From: Clostridiales bacterium UBA1248
Lineage (GTDB): Bacteria > Bacillota > Clostridia > Oscillospirales > CAG-272
DNA: 7,744 bases
Direction of reading: 5' to 3'
NCBI GenBank assembly: GCA_002308615.1
Contig: DBWC01000048.1
Coordinates: 2,176-9,919, forward strand
In this document: piece after piece, positions 1-6,239 of the stretch
Layout of the letters: every line of letters starts with the position of its first letter
Numbering within the stretch: the first letter of the stretch is position 1
Position numbers and translations under genes: made by a program
The notes under the pieces: generated by a model
Database searches by the model: none
Told to the model about the DNA's origin: nothing
Seen by the model: only the letters and a program-made list of their open reading frames with translations

Positions 1-555
1 ATTCTCGAAATCGGAAAAACTCTTCCTGAGGACGAATTCGACCACCCGGCGGAGGATGTGTGGATAGCGAAGGACGCTACGGTTTTCAGCACGGCTTATA
101 TAAAGGGACCCTGCATTATAGGTCATAATACGGAAGTAAGGCAGTGTGCCTTTATAAGGGGAAGCGCTCTTGTAGGAGACAACTGTGTTGTAGGCAACTC
201 TACCGAGCTTAAAAATGTTATTCTTTTCGATGTTGTTCAGGTTCCGCATTACAACTATGTAGGCGATTCTATTCTCGGATATAAATCTCATATGGGTGCC
301 GGAAGTATTACAAGTAATGTAAAGAGCGATAAAAAGCTTGTCGTTATCAAAAACGAGGGCGAGCTTATTGAGACCGGCAGAAAGAAGGTCGGCGCTATGG
401 TTGGCGACGGCGTAGAAGTAGGATGCGGTAGCGTTCTCAATCCCGGAACGGTAATAGGCAGAAATTCGAATGTATATCCTTTGTCCAGCGTGCGAGGCGC
501 AGTGCCGGCAGAAAGCATTTTTAAGGGCAAAGGCGATATAGTTAAAAAAATTTAA
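1..555 (+). CDS. GlmU-like left-handed beta-helix protein (5' end missing)
   Basis: The frame is open from the first base of the window to a TAA at 553-555, giving 184 visible residues. The start lies upstream; the GTG at 58 is internal, because in-frame residues before it (LEIGKTLPEDEF) fit the family. The protein is built of hexapeptide repeats (CIIGHN, ALVGDN, CVVGNS and similar, visible residues about 37-75), the hallmark of left-handed beta-helix acyltransferases. The stretch PHYNYVGDSILG then GAGSIT (visible residues 82-103) resembles the GlmU acetyltransferase segment HLTYLGD...GAGTIT, and His83 falls where GlmU has its catalytic His. Short clostridial proteins of this type, about 215 residues from memory, are often labelled UDP-N-acetylglucosamine pyrophosphorylase. 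The roughly 30 missing residues leave no room for a nucleotidyltransferase domain, so that label is doubtful; sugar-phosphate N-acetylation is more plausible but unproven. It precedes nagB by 17 bases, probably in one operon. Confidence 0.85.
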   Translation: MLEIGKTLPEDEFDHPAEDVWIAKDATVFSTAYIKGPCIIGHNTEVRQCAFIRGSALVGDNCVVGNSTELKNVILFDVVQVPHYNYVGDSILGYKSHMGAGSITSNVKSDKKLVVIKNEGELIETGRKKVGAMVGDGVEVGCGSVLNPGTVIGRNSNVYPLSSVRGAVPAESIFKGKGDIVKKI

Positions 556-572
556 GAAAAGAGGAAAAGACA

Positions 573-1304
573 ATGAAAGTAATAGTTTGTGAAAATTATG
601 AAGCAGTAAGCAAAGCCGGCGCGGATATTATTGAAAAGATAGTTCGCGAAAACCCCACCTGCACATTAGGCCTTGCAACAGGCTCAAGCCCTGTTGGTAT
701 GTATAAGGAGCTTGCTCGCCGTTGCAAAGAAGAGGGACTTGACTTTTCAAAAATCCATTCCGTAAACCTTGACGAGTATGTAGGCCTTGAACCCACTCAC
801 GACCAGAGCTACCGTTATTTTATGGATGATAATCTTTTCAACCATATAAATATAGATAAGGCTAACACCTATGTTGCAAAGGGCGTAGGCGACGCTGAGG
901 AAAATCTCAAAGAGTTCAATGCGGTGCTTGATAAAACCGATATTGAAATCCAGGTTTTAGGCGTAGGTCCTGACGGTCACTTAGGCTTTAACGAGCCGGG
1001 CGAAGTGCTTTATGACGGCGCTCATAAAGAGGTGCTCGATGAGTCTACAATAGATGCTAACGCGAGATTTTTCGCTTCTCGTGACGATGTTCCGCGCTAT
1101 GCTTTCACAATGGGTATGGGCAACATTATGCGTGCAAAGAAACTGCTTATGATAGTAAACGGCGACAAGCGCGACGCTATGACCAAGCTTCTCATAAACG
1201 ATAAGCTTGACCCGAAATGCCCTTGCACCTTTATGCGTATGCACAGAGACGCAACGGTTATCCTCGATAAGGCTCTCGCAGATGCAATAGGCTATAAATA
1301 CTAA
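573..1304 (+). CDS. nagB: Glucosamine-6-phosphate deaminase
   Basis: This encodes a 243-residue cytoplasmic enzyme that converts glucosamine-6-phosphate to fructose-6-phosphate and ammonia, sending amino sugars into glycolysis. Family signatures are complete. The phosphate-binding loop is LATGSSPVGMY (residues 34-44). NLDEYVGL (65-72) holds Asp67, matching E. coli Asp72. GVGPDGHLGFNEPG (130-143) holds Asp134, His136 and Glu141, the expected catalytic set. FTMGMGNIM (178-186) is the usual later motif. The length matches the short Firmicutes (B. subtilis-type) form rather than the 266-residue allosteric E. coli enzyme, so control by GlcNAc-6-phosphate is less likely (inference). The ATG at 573 follows AGAGGAAAAG at a good distance. 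It is probably co-transcribed with the upstream beta-helix gene, which would pair two amino-sugar proteins, and it is closed by a hairpin terminator. Confidence 0.96.
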   Translation: MKVIVCENYEAVSKAGADIIEKIVRENPTCTLGLATGSSPVGMYKELARRCKEEGLDFSKIHSVNLDEYVGLEPTHDQSYRYFMDDNLFNHINIDKANTYVAKGVGDAEENLKEFNAVLDKTDIEIQVLGVGPDGHLGFNEPGEVLYDGAHKEVLDESTIDANARFFASRDDVPRYAFTMGMGNIMRAKKLLMIVNGDKRDAMTKLLINDKLDPKCPCTFMRMHRDATVILDKALADAIGYKY

Positions 1305-1316
1305 TAAACAATCGGC

Positions 1317-1350
1317 TTTTGCCCGCCTTTTACGGCGGGCAAAAATTTTT
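1317..1350 (+). terminator. Intrinsic terminator after nagB
   Basis: GCCCGCC (1321-1327) pairs perfectly with GGCGGGC (1334-1340) around a six-base loop. TTTT/AAAA extends the stem to 11 pairs. One A and five T residues follow. It starts 12 bases after the nagB stop codon and separates that operon from guaA. Confidence 0.9.
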
Positions 1351-1360
1351 GATAAAACCC

Positions 1361-1389
1361 TTGCCAAAGAACGGCAAAAAGAGTAAAAT
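1361..1389 (+). promoter_or_regulatory. Probable sigma-A promoter of the GMP synthase gene
   Basis: TTGCCA (1361-1366) and TAAAAT (1384-1389) are separated by 17 bases. They lie just after the nagB terminator and about 30 bases before the guaA start, so the gene appears to have its own promoter. A small inverted repeat, TTGCC (1361-1365) with GGCAA (1373-1377), overlaps the -35 and part of the spacer; its role is unknown. Confidence 0.6.
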
Positions 1390-1407
1390 ATGTTATCATA
1401 AAACCAC

Positions 1408-1413
1408 GGAGGA
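1408..1413 (+). promoter_or_regulatory. Ribosome binding site fixing the guaA start
   Basis: GGAGGA lies seven bases before the ATG at 1421. This favours that start over the longer reading from TTG at 1319, which would begin inside the nagB terminator, and over the in-frame ATG at 1448. Confidence 0.85.
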
Positions 1414-1420
1414 AAGAAAA

Positions 1421-2401
1421 ATGTCGGATAATAAAAGACCTGAAAGTATGAAAAGGATAAATAGCCCCGAGCTTGCAAAGGCGTTTATTGCCGAGCAGGT
1501 GGAGGCGCTTAAAAAGCAGATAGGCGATAAAAAGGTTTTGCTCGCGCTCTCAGGCGGCGTGGATTCGTCGGTAGTGGCGGCGCTTCTTATTAAGGCTATC
1601 GGTAAAAACTTAGTTTGTGTTCATGTAAATCACGGACTCCTCAGAAAAGGCGAACCCGAGCAGGTAATAAAGGTTTTCCGCGATGAGCTTGGCGCTACAC
1701 TTATATATGTTGACGCGGTTGACCGTTTTCTTGATAAGCTCGCAGGAGTTTCTGACCCTGAGACCAAAAGAAAGGTTATCGGCAAAGAGTTTATTGATGT
1801 GTTTGCAGAGGAAGCAAAGAAGCTTGAAGGTATCAGGTTTTTGGCGCAGGGCACTATTTACCCCGATATTTTGGAGAGTGACGGCATTAAAGCTCATCAC
1901 AATGTAGGCGGCTTGCCTGAAGACCTTAACTTCGAGCTTGTTGAGCCGGTTAAATTCCTTTATAAGGATGAGGTTCGCGTTGTCGGCAAGCAGCTCGGTC
2001 TCCCCGATAATATGGTTTACCGTCAGCCGTTCCCGGGTCCCGGTCTCGGCGTGCGCTGCTTAGGCGCTATCACGCGCGACAGACTTGAAGCTCTGCGCGA
2101 GGCGGACGCTATACTGCGCGAAGAATTTGCAAACGCGGGCCTTGCCGGAAAGGTATGGCAGTATTTCACCATTATTCCGGATTACAAATCAGTCGGCGTA
2201 AAGGACGGACTGCGCAGCTTTGAGTGGCCCGTTATCATCCGTGCGGTCAACACCCGCGACGCTATGACAGCAACGATAGAGCCCATCCCCTACGAGCTTT
2301 TAGGCAGGATCGTCGACCGCATTGTCCACGAGGTCAAAGGCGTTAACCGCGTCCTCTACGATCTCACACCGAAGCCTACGGGAACGATAGAGTGGGAGTG
2401 A
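1421..2401 (+). CDS. guaA: GMP synthase, ATP-pyrophosphatase subunit (no glutaminase domain)
   Basis: This encodes 326 residues matching the C-terminal two thirds of bacterial GuaA, which adenylates XMP and aminates it to GMP using ammonia from a glutamine amidotransferase. Visible motifs in order: the PP-loop LSGGVDSS (residues 43-50); HVNHGLLRKGE (68-78); LAQGTIYPDILES (141-153); IKAHHNVGGLPEDL (156-169); RQPFPGPGL (201-209); and the C-terminal dimerisation/XMP-binding region ending in TPKPTGTIEWE (316-326), as in complete GuaA proteins. The protein begins about 40 residues before the PP-loop. The class I amidotransferase domain of about 190 residues that normally comes first in GuaA is absent, and none is encoded elsewhere in the window. 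This is the two-subunit arrangement known from archaea (GuaAa plus GuaAb), so a partner glutaminase is expected elsewhere in the genome. The reading frame is intact and has a proper ribosome binding site, so it does not look like a decayed gene. Confidence 0.93.
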   Translation: MSDNKRPESMKRINSPELAKAFIAEQVEALKKQIGDKKVLLALSGGVDSSVVAALLIKAIGKNLVCVHVNHGLLRKGEPEQVIKVFRDELGATLIYVDAVDRFLDKLAGVSDPETKRKVIGKEFIDVFAEEAKKLEGIRFLAQGTIYPDILESDGIKAHHNVGGLPEDLNFELVEPVKFLYKDEVRVVGKQLGLPDNMVYRQPFPGPGLGVRCLGAITRDRLEALREADAILREEFANAGLAGKVWQYFTIIPDYKSVGVKDGLRSFEWPVIIRAVNTRDAMTATIEPIPYELLGRIVDRIVHEVKGVNRVLYDLTPKPTGTIEWE

Positions 2402-2499
2402 GCCAAAGGCTCAATTATGATCGCCTGACGGCGAATTATGAATTATGATGCGCTTCGCGCAATTATGAGTTGCCTGCGGAGCTAAACTCGCACCGCAGG
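2399..2499. repeat. Hairpin string joined by AATTATG words
   Basis: Four short inverted repeats follow one another. TGAGCC/GGCTCA (2399-2413) includes the guaA stop codon. The next are TCGCC/GGCGA (2421-2434), TGCGC/GCGCA (2449-2461) and CCTGCGG/CCGCAGG (2473-2499). Between them the word AATTATG occurs at 2413, 2434, 2441 and 2461. Stems differ in sequence while the linkers are identical. This lies in the gene-free interval 2402-2685. The rest of that interval holds a GCTTGC/GCAAGC hairpin (2548-2563), a direct repeat GCCTGATAT (2525 and 2562), a direct repeat TATAAATTCA (2578 and 2641), and the terminator hairpin listed separately. Confidence 0.75.
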
Positions 2500-2596
2500 A
2501 ACAGTCATGACCGTGAACCGATACGCCTGATATCACCGCGGCGGCGCGCTTGCGTCCGCAAGCCTGATATTTTCCTGTATAAATTCAATATAATAC

Positions 2597-2633
2597 AAAA
2601 ATCCGGTGCGGAAAATATCCATCCGCGCCGGAT
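2597..2633 (-). terminator. Terminator hairpin of the glycosidase gene, possibly bidirectional
   Basis: ATCCGGTGCGG (2601-2611) pairs with CCGCGCCGGAT (2623-2633) through 11 positions with one imperfect pair (a wobble in + strand RNA). Read on the - strand it runs directly into TTTTT (2601-2597), which suits termination of the leftward glycosidase gene 52 bases upstream. On the + strand it is followed by ATTGTTTT, so it may also stop guaA transcripts. A second GC-rich inverted repeat, GGCGCG/CGCGCC (2665-2679), lies closer to the glycosidase stop codon but lacks a T tract. Confidence 0.75.
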
Positions 2634-2685
2634 ATTGTTTTATAAATTCATATAAATTATCTACGGCGCGGATCGCGCCGCCGAA

Positions 2686-4506
2686 TCAGCAGATCTTATA
2701 TTCCCCGCTGTCCAGGTCCGCTTCTATGACCGTTCCGTCGGAGAACGTCGTGCGCTGGCGGCGGATATCGCCGTCTATGAATTCATGTGAGACAAGCTCC
2801 GCAAACGCTAACCTTTCGGCTGACGTACAGGCTGTTTTTACGTCCTTTATATCGTCCTCCGTCGCGTCTATCGGGCAATATACCGGGCAGCCGTAGAGTA
2901 TCGCGTAGATATACGCGCTGTCGTTTACGGGGATGCCCCAGCCGCCGCGTTTTGCGGGCAGTCCTATCCACGGCACGACTATGCAGTCGTGATATACGAG
3001 TTCAAGAAGCGGTATCGGCACTCCGACCGGGTTTGAATCTTCCGCGCCCAGAATTTCGGTGAAGAACGGCGCGTGGTGGCACAGCGCAAGCGACGGGAGT
3101 ATGCAGTCAAGCACCTCCTCGGACGACGGGATTATGCCGCGCGAACTGAGCATATCAAGGCAGTGCCTTCTGTTGTCCGCACAGTCGCGGCGTGTGCACA
3201 TATGATCTTCGTTGAAGCATTCGTCAAGCTCGACGACGGAAAATACGTCGAGATACGAGGCTTCTATATTTATGCCTAACCGTTTGAATTCGTCGTAATT
3301 GCGTCTTACGTAATCGGGCGCCAGCTCCGAGCACAAAAACGTGTGCTTGCCGCCGTTCCATACGTCGTGGAACGGATGGCTGCCGTCCTGATAGACGAGC
3401 GCCTCATCAAAGCTGAAATCGGGATTGTCGTAATAATAATCCCTGTACTGATCGTGTATGCCGAAGATGTAGTCTATTTCCCTGCACGTATCCGCGAGCC
3501 TCTTCATGCCTTCGGCGCCGCCGGCGCCCTCGTGCGGCGGGAACGGCGACGGGTGCAGATTGTCGTAGCCGTGGAAGCCCCAGCCGTCAAAATGCGTATA
3601 TGCTTTATCCAGGCCGAGCTTCTTAAGGCGTTTCAACTGATGTGCCCTTGTATCAAAGCTCGTGTATCTGTCGTTATTTTCCGGGTGCTCCTTATCGTAA
3701 AACATTGATTCCGGCGCTGTGTGGACCGCTATTCCCGTATGTATGACCGGACGGCCGATAAGACGGGCGACGTTTTCGTTTTTTGCGATCTTTTCTTTCA
3801 GCGTTATAAGACCGCCGCGCTCTTTTACGTAGTCTCTGTAACACTTTGCAATAACGTTATAGTCGCATTTTTCTCTGAAGCAGAAGCGTATCTTTCTCGT
3901 GTAACTCATGCGTCCGAGCGACGTCAGCCAAAGCGGGGCGATATTTTCGCCCTCCGGCAGATATTTGCAGTCGTACGGAGTTTCATAAATCGCCGTATAA
4001 CCGCTGCCGTCTCTTACCTGACCGTATATGGGCATATACGCGTCACGCTGGAAAACAAGACCCGTTTCAACTACGATAGGTTGTCCGGCGGGGATAAGCG
4101 TGCCCTGCATACGTGAAAGCACGGTATAGCCGTGCCCCTTCTCCGCCCCGAACTCAAACGGAGGCGGGAAGCTGACGACGTCTATTTCTTTATCCGCGTC
4201 ACCTAAAACGTTTATATTGAAAAACACGTCGCCCGTTGTGCGGTCGATACCGATACGCGCGACGGCGCGGATACCGCTGTTATCAAATCCGCTGTAGACG
4301 GCTTTTATCACATCACCCGTGCCGGAACGGAATTTACCGACCTCGCACGGTGAAGGAAATTCGACTGTCCTTCCGTCTGTGAATTTTACATAAGGTTTTC
4401 TTTTCGTCTCCCAGACGGAGCCGTTTCCGAGCGTGACGGCAAACGCGTTTTCCTCCGGCAGTATCTTAAGCGTCAATCCTTTGTTTTTCAATACGATTTC
4501 TTTCAT
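2686..4506 (-). CDS. Putative GH129/GH101-clan alpha-N-acetylgalactosaminidase, cytoplasmic
   Basis: This encodes 606 residues without signal peptide or membrane segment, and 18 cysteines, as expected for a cytoplasmic protein. Residues about 1-245 are beta-rich, 250-500 look like a TIM-barrel, and 510-606 are a beta-rich tail. The barrel carries HFDGWG (305-310), GYDNLHPSPFPP (313-324), HDQYRDYYYD (351-360), WNGGKHTFLC (383-392) and YLDVF (418-422). These match, from memory, the GH101 endo-alpha-N-acetylgalactosaminidases and the smaller intracellular GH129 enzymes. Candidate nucleophile is Asp420 and acid/base Glu463 (or Glu464). The 43-residue spacing agrees with the Asp435/Glu478 pair I recall for bifidobacterial NagBb. 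The length fits GH129 better than the much larger, secreted GH101 proteins. Likely substrate is GalNAc alpha-linked to Ser/Thr in imported mucin fragments (inference). The ATG at 4506 is chosen from its GGAG spacing; ATG 4512 would add two residues. The gene has its own promoter and terminator. Confidence 0.75.
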   Translation of the reverse strand: MKEIVLKNKGLTLKILPEENAFAVTLGNGSVWETKRKPYVKFTDGRTVEFPSPCEVGKFRSGTGDVIKAVYSGFDNSGIRAVARIGIDRTTGDVFFNINVLGDADKEIDVVSFPPPFEFGAEKGHGYTVLSRMQGTLIPAGQPIVVETGLVFQRDAYMPIYGQVRDGSGYTAIYETPYDCKYLPEGENIAPLWLTSLGRMSYTRKIRFCFREKCDYNVIAKCYRDYVKERGGLITLKEKIAKNENVARLIGRPVIHTGIAVHTAPESMFYDKEHPENNDRYTSFDTRAHQLKRLKKLGLDKAYTHFDGWGFHGYDNLHPSPFPPHEGAGGAEGMKRLADTCREIDYIFGIHDQYRDYYYDNPDFSFDEALVYQDGSHPFHDVWNGGKHTFLCSELAPDYVRRNYDEFKRLGINIEASYLDVFSVVELDECFNEDHMCTRRDCADNRRHCLDMLSSRGIIPSSEEVLDCILPSLALCHHAPFFTEILGAEDSNPVGVPIPLLELVYHDCIVVPWIGLPAKRGGWGIPVNDSAYIYAILYGCPVYCPIDATEDDIKDVKTACTSAERLAFAELVSHEFIDGDIRRQRTTFSDGTVIEADLDSGEYKIC

Positions 4507-4513
4507 GATCATT

Positions 4514-4517
4514 CTCC
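4514..4517 (-). promoter_or_regulatory. Ribosome binding site deciding the glycosidase start
   Basis: GGAG on the - strand lies seven bases from the ATG at 4506 but only one base from the ATG at 4512. The downstream ATG is therefore the better start. Confidence 0.7.
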
Positions 4518-4530
4518 GCTTTTTTCTTTT

Positions 4531-4559
4531 ATTGTATCATAATAAACCGGTTTTGTAAA
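4531..4559 (-). promoter_or_regulatory. Sigma-A promoter of the glycosidase gene with palindromic spacer
   Basis: On the - strand TTTACA (4559-4554) and TACAAT (4536-4531) are 17 bases apart, with a TG one base before the -10 (extended -10 element). The predicted start of transcription is near 4524. The spacer contains the perfect palindrome AAACCGGTTT (4544-4553), a possible repressor site of the kind LacI-family regulators use (inference). Confidence 0.75.
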
Positions 4560-4592
4560 GACGTTTTGCGATATTGATCCATATATATTGCA

Positions 4593-4629
4593 GGATGGGC
4601 TGCCATGCGAAAGCGCCCGAGCCTCATCC
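4593..4629. repeat. Inverted repeat between the serpin terminator and the glycosidase promoter
   Basis: GGATG-GGCT (4593-4601) pairs with AGCC-T-CATCC (4620-4629), nine pairs with one bulged base and an 18-base loop. No T tract follows on either strand, so it is not a clear terminator. It could be a second stop or an RNA-processing hairpin at the end of the serpin transcript. Confidence 0.4.
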
Positions 4630-4649
4630 TCCGCATCCGCGGGGAAGGC

Positions 4650-4672
4650 AAAAAGCGGGGGCAAGCCCTCGC
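4650..4672 (-). terminator. Intrinsic terminator of the dockerin-serpin gene
   Basis: On the - strand GCGAGGGC (4672-4665) faces GCCCCCGC (4662-4655), giving seven usable pairs with one A/C mismatch, followed at once by TTTTT (4654-4650). It begins 10 bases after the serpin stop codon and precedes the glycosidase promoter, so the two leftward genes appear to be separate transcription units. Confidence 0.75.
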
Positions 4673-4682
4673 CGTAAAATTA

Positions 4683-6143
4683 TTAAGGATCGACTACCGT
4701 TCCCTCAAACAGTATCACGTCGTTATACGTCGTTATCATAAAGCCGAATTCACGGTCAAGAACAAAGTCTTTGCAGTACTTTTCATCCGGATTCATTATC
4801 GCTGTCTCTTTATTCAGAATTATCGTCACCGCCGCGCCTTCAACGCCCTTTTCATCCACGTTGACAACAGCTTTATGGATTATCCTTGACACGGCGAAGC
4901 TGCCCTCCAGAAGATTTGACGTATAACCGGAGAACGCGTTTCCGAGATAGCCGTTTGATTCAAGCAGTTCCTTCATTTCCGTTTCACTCTCGATACGGAA
5001 TTTCGGGAAAATGCATCTCGTATATCTTTCATTGCCGTCCTTATGATCGACTCTGTAGTTCTTGCGCGCGTTTATTTCATTCAGCGATCCTTCAGACATC
5101 GCATCCTTTAACGTGCAGCCCTCCTTCGGCAAGATCAGCTTGAGCTTATAGCCGCTGCCGGTCCTTACGCTGAAATAATACGCGGTTTTCGTTTCAGCCG
5201 CTTCTCCCGGGATATATTCGGTCAAAAGAAATTCTTTTTCATCTCCTTTGCCGTTTTTATAGAACTTTCTGTTCTCCGTTATAAGCTCCTCGTCTCCCCA
5301 CGCGTCTTTAAGATAAAGCGTGTTGATTATTGCAAAAACCGTATCGGGATCGAGATCGAAATCACAGTCTATAAGCCCTCTTGTTTTATCCGCTATAAAC
5401 TCCTTTATCGCTCTGTTCGCCTCGTCGATATCCGTGGAAAACGGCGTGCTGTGAGCGTAGCAGAAAAGCTTTTCGGCAAGCATATCCAAAGCCGACTGAT
5501 TTGCCGTTCTTCTGCTGTCTATCCAGACGGAATTCGTAAGATCGAGCTTTGATATGAGCTGTCCCTCAAAGCTGTATTCATCAATCAGGCTCAAAAACAG
5601 CGCTCCGGTTTTTTCTATATCCGACTGATTCATGCCGAACAGCTCTTCTATATCGGAGTGTACACCCTCGTCGCCTACAGCGTTTAACACGGCGAGAGCC
5701 ATATAAGCGGACAGAGGCGAAACGGTATAATTCTCTTCTTTATCCGCTGCAGACATGACGAACAACTTGTTTGAATATGAGGAAAGCTTTGATAAAAATC
5801 CGGGATCGCTGAAAACTGCGCCGTTCCCTTTTTCATCATATTCAACTGAATTGAGGCTGAGCGTTTTATCAGGCGTTTCCATATCGATAAATTCGCCGCT
5901 TACCTGTCTGAAAAGCACTGCGACGTCTTTATTGTCAACCGATCCGTCGCCGTTTATATCATATTTTTCCGGCAGCTTTCCCGCGGTGTCCGCACTCAAA
6001 AGGCGAAACAGTGTGACAACGTCTTTATTGTTCACCTCGCCGTCGTCGTTTACGTCACCAAAGAGCCCCGCGACGCTTGAAGAAAGCAGTACAGCCGATA
6101 AAAACACGGTCAGTACAAGTAAAAAACAAACAGTTTTTTTCAT
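4683..6143 (-). CDS. Secreted serpin (serine protease inhibitor) with N-terminal type I dockerin
   Basis: This encodes 486 residues. Residues 1-25 form a signal peptide (KK, hydrophobic core, SVA|G cleavage site). Residues 28-83 form a type I dockerin with two calcium loops: Asp30/Asn32/Asp34/Asp41 and Asp62/Asn64/Asp66/Asp73. Each loop is followed by a similar helix (NKDVVTLFR and NKDVAVLFR). After a linker, residues about 117-486 are a full serpin: NYTVSPLSAYMALAVLNA (138-155), NSVWID (204-209), IINTLYLKDAW (272-282), VSRIIHKAVVNVDEKGVEGAA (418-438) and DREFGFMI...ILFEGTVVDP to the C-terminus. Serpins trap proteases through a cleaved reactive loop. The hinge EKGVEGAAVT (431-440) retains the small residues expected of inhibitors, though P14 is Val rather than Thr/Ser. 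The dockerin should anchor the inhibitor to a cohesin-bearing scaffold outside the cell. AAGGAGGG (6155-6148) lies four bases before the ATG. Dockerin-serpins are known from Clostridium thermocellum. The target protease is unknown. Confidence 0.93.
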   Translation of the reverse strand: MKKTVCFLLVLTVFLSAVLLSSSVAGLFGDVNDDGEVNNKDVVTLFRLLSADTAGKLPEKYDINGDGSVDNKDVAVLFRQVSGEFIDMETPDKTLSLNSVEYDEKGNGAVFSDPGFLSKLSSYSNKLFVMSAADKEENYTVSPLSAYMALAVLNAVGDEGVHSDIEELFGMNQSDIEKTGALFLSLIDEYSFEGQLISKLDLTNSVWIDSRRTANQSALDMLAEKLFCYAHSTPFSTDIDEANRAIKEFIADKTRGLIDCDFDLDPDTVFAIINTLYLKDAWGDEELITENRKFYKNGKGDEKEFLLTEYIPGEAAETKTAYYFSVRTGSGYKLKLILPKEGCTLKDAMSEGSLNEINARKNYRVDHKDGNERYTRCIFPKFRIESETEMKELLESNGYLGNAFSGYTSNLLEGSFAVSRIIHKAVVNVDEKGVEGAAVTIILNKETAIMNPDEKYCKDFVLDREFGFMITTYNDVILFEGTVVDP

Positions 6144-6173
6144 TATGCCCTCCTTATATATCGTTTTGCGTAT

Positions 6174-6203
6174 ATTTTACATCAGAACATGCCTTTTTGT
6201 CAA
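6174..6203 (-). promoter_or_regulatory. Sigma-A promoter of the dockerin-serpin gene
   Basis: On the - strand a perfect TTGACA (6203-6198) is followed after 18 bases by TAAAAT (6179-6174). The predicted transcription start is near 6167, giving a short leader with a strong ribosome binding site. Confidence 0.7.
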
Positions 6204-6239
6204 GAGAATGTGCGCAAATTCACAATTAAATAACTAAAA

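Noticed and set aside
1361..1377. PurR operator ahead of guaA
   Set aside because: The TTGCC/GGCAA repeat contains GAACGG, but the CCGAAC core expected for a Bacillus-type PurBox is not present.
1319..1420. Upstream extension of the guaA reading frame from TTG at 1319
   Set aside because: It would start inside the terminator hairpin and cover the promoter. The GGAGGA before ATG 1421 gives a much better start.
981..1478. Leftward 165-residue open frame opposite nagB and the start of guaA
   Set aside because: It lies antisense to clear coding sequence and runs through the nagB terminator. Its translation matches no family I recognise.
2399..2499. CRISPR array
   Set aside because: The repeated word is only seven to eight bases, spacing is irregular (21, 7, 20), and the spacers are self-complementary hairpins.
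2470..2896. Two short rightward open frames in and beyond the 2402-2685 gap
   Set aside because: They run through the hairpin array, the terminator and the antisense end of the glycosidase gene, with no ribosome binding site or recognisable protein.
3343..4116. Rightward open frames of 121 and 131 residues opposite the glycosidase
   Set aside because: They are antisense shadows of a strongly supported gene, with no motifs or start signals.
5755..6237. Rightward 160-residue Ser/Thr-rich open frame opposite the serpin start
   Set aside because: It is the reverse strand of the dockerin and signal peptide region and extends across the serpin promoter.
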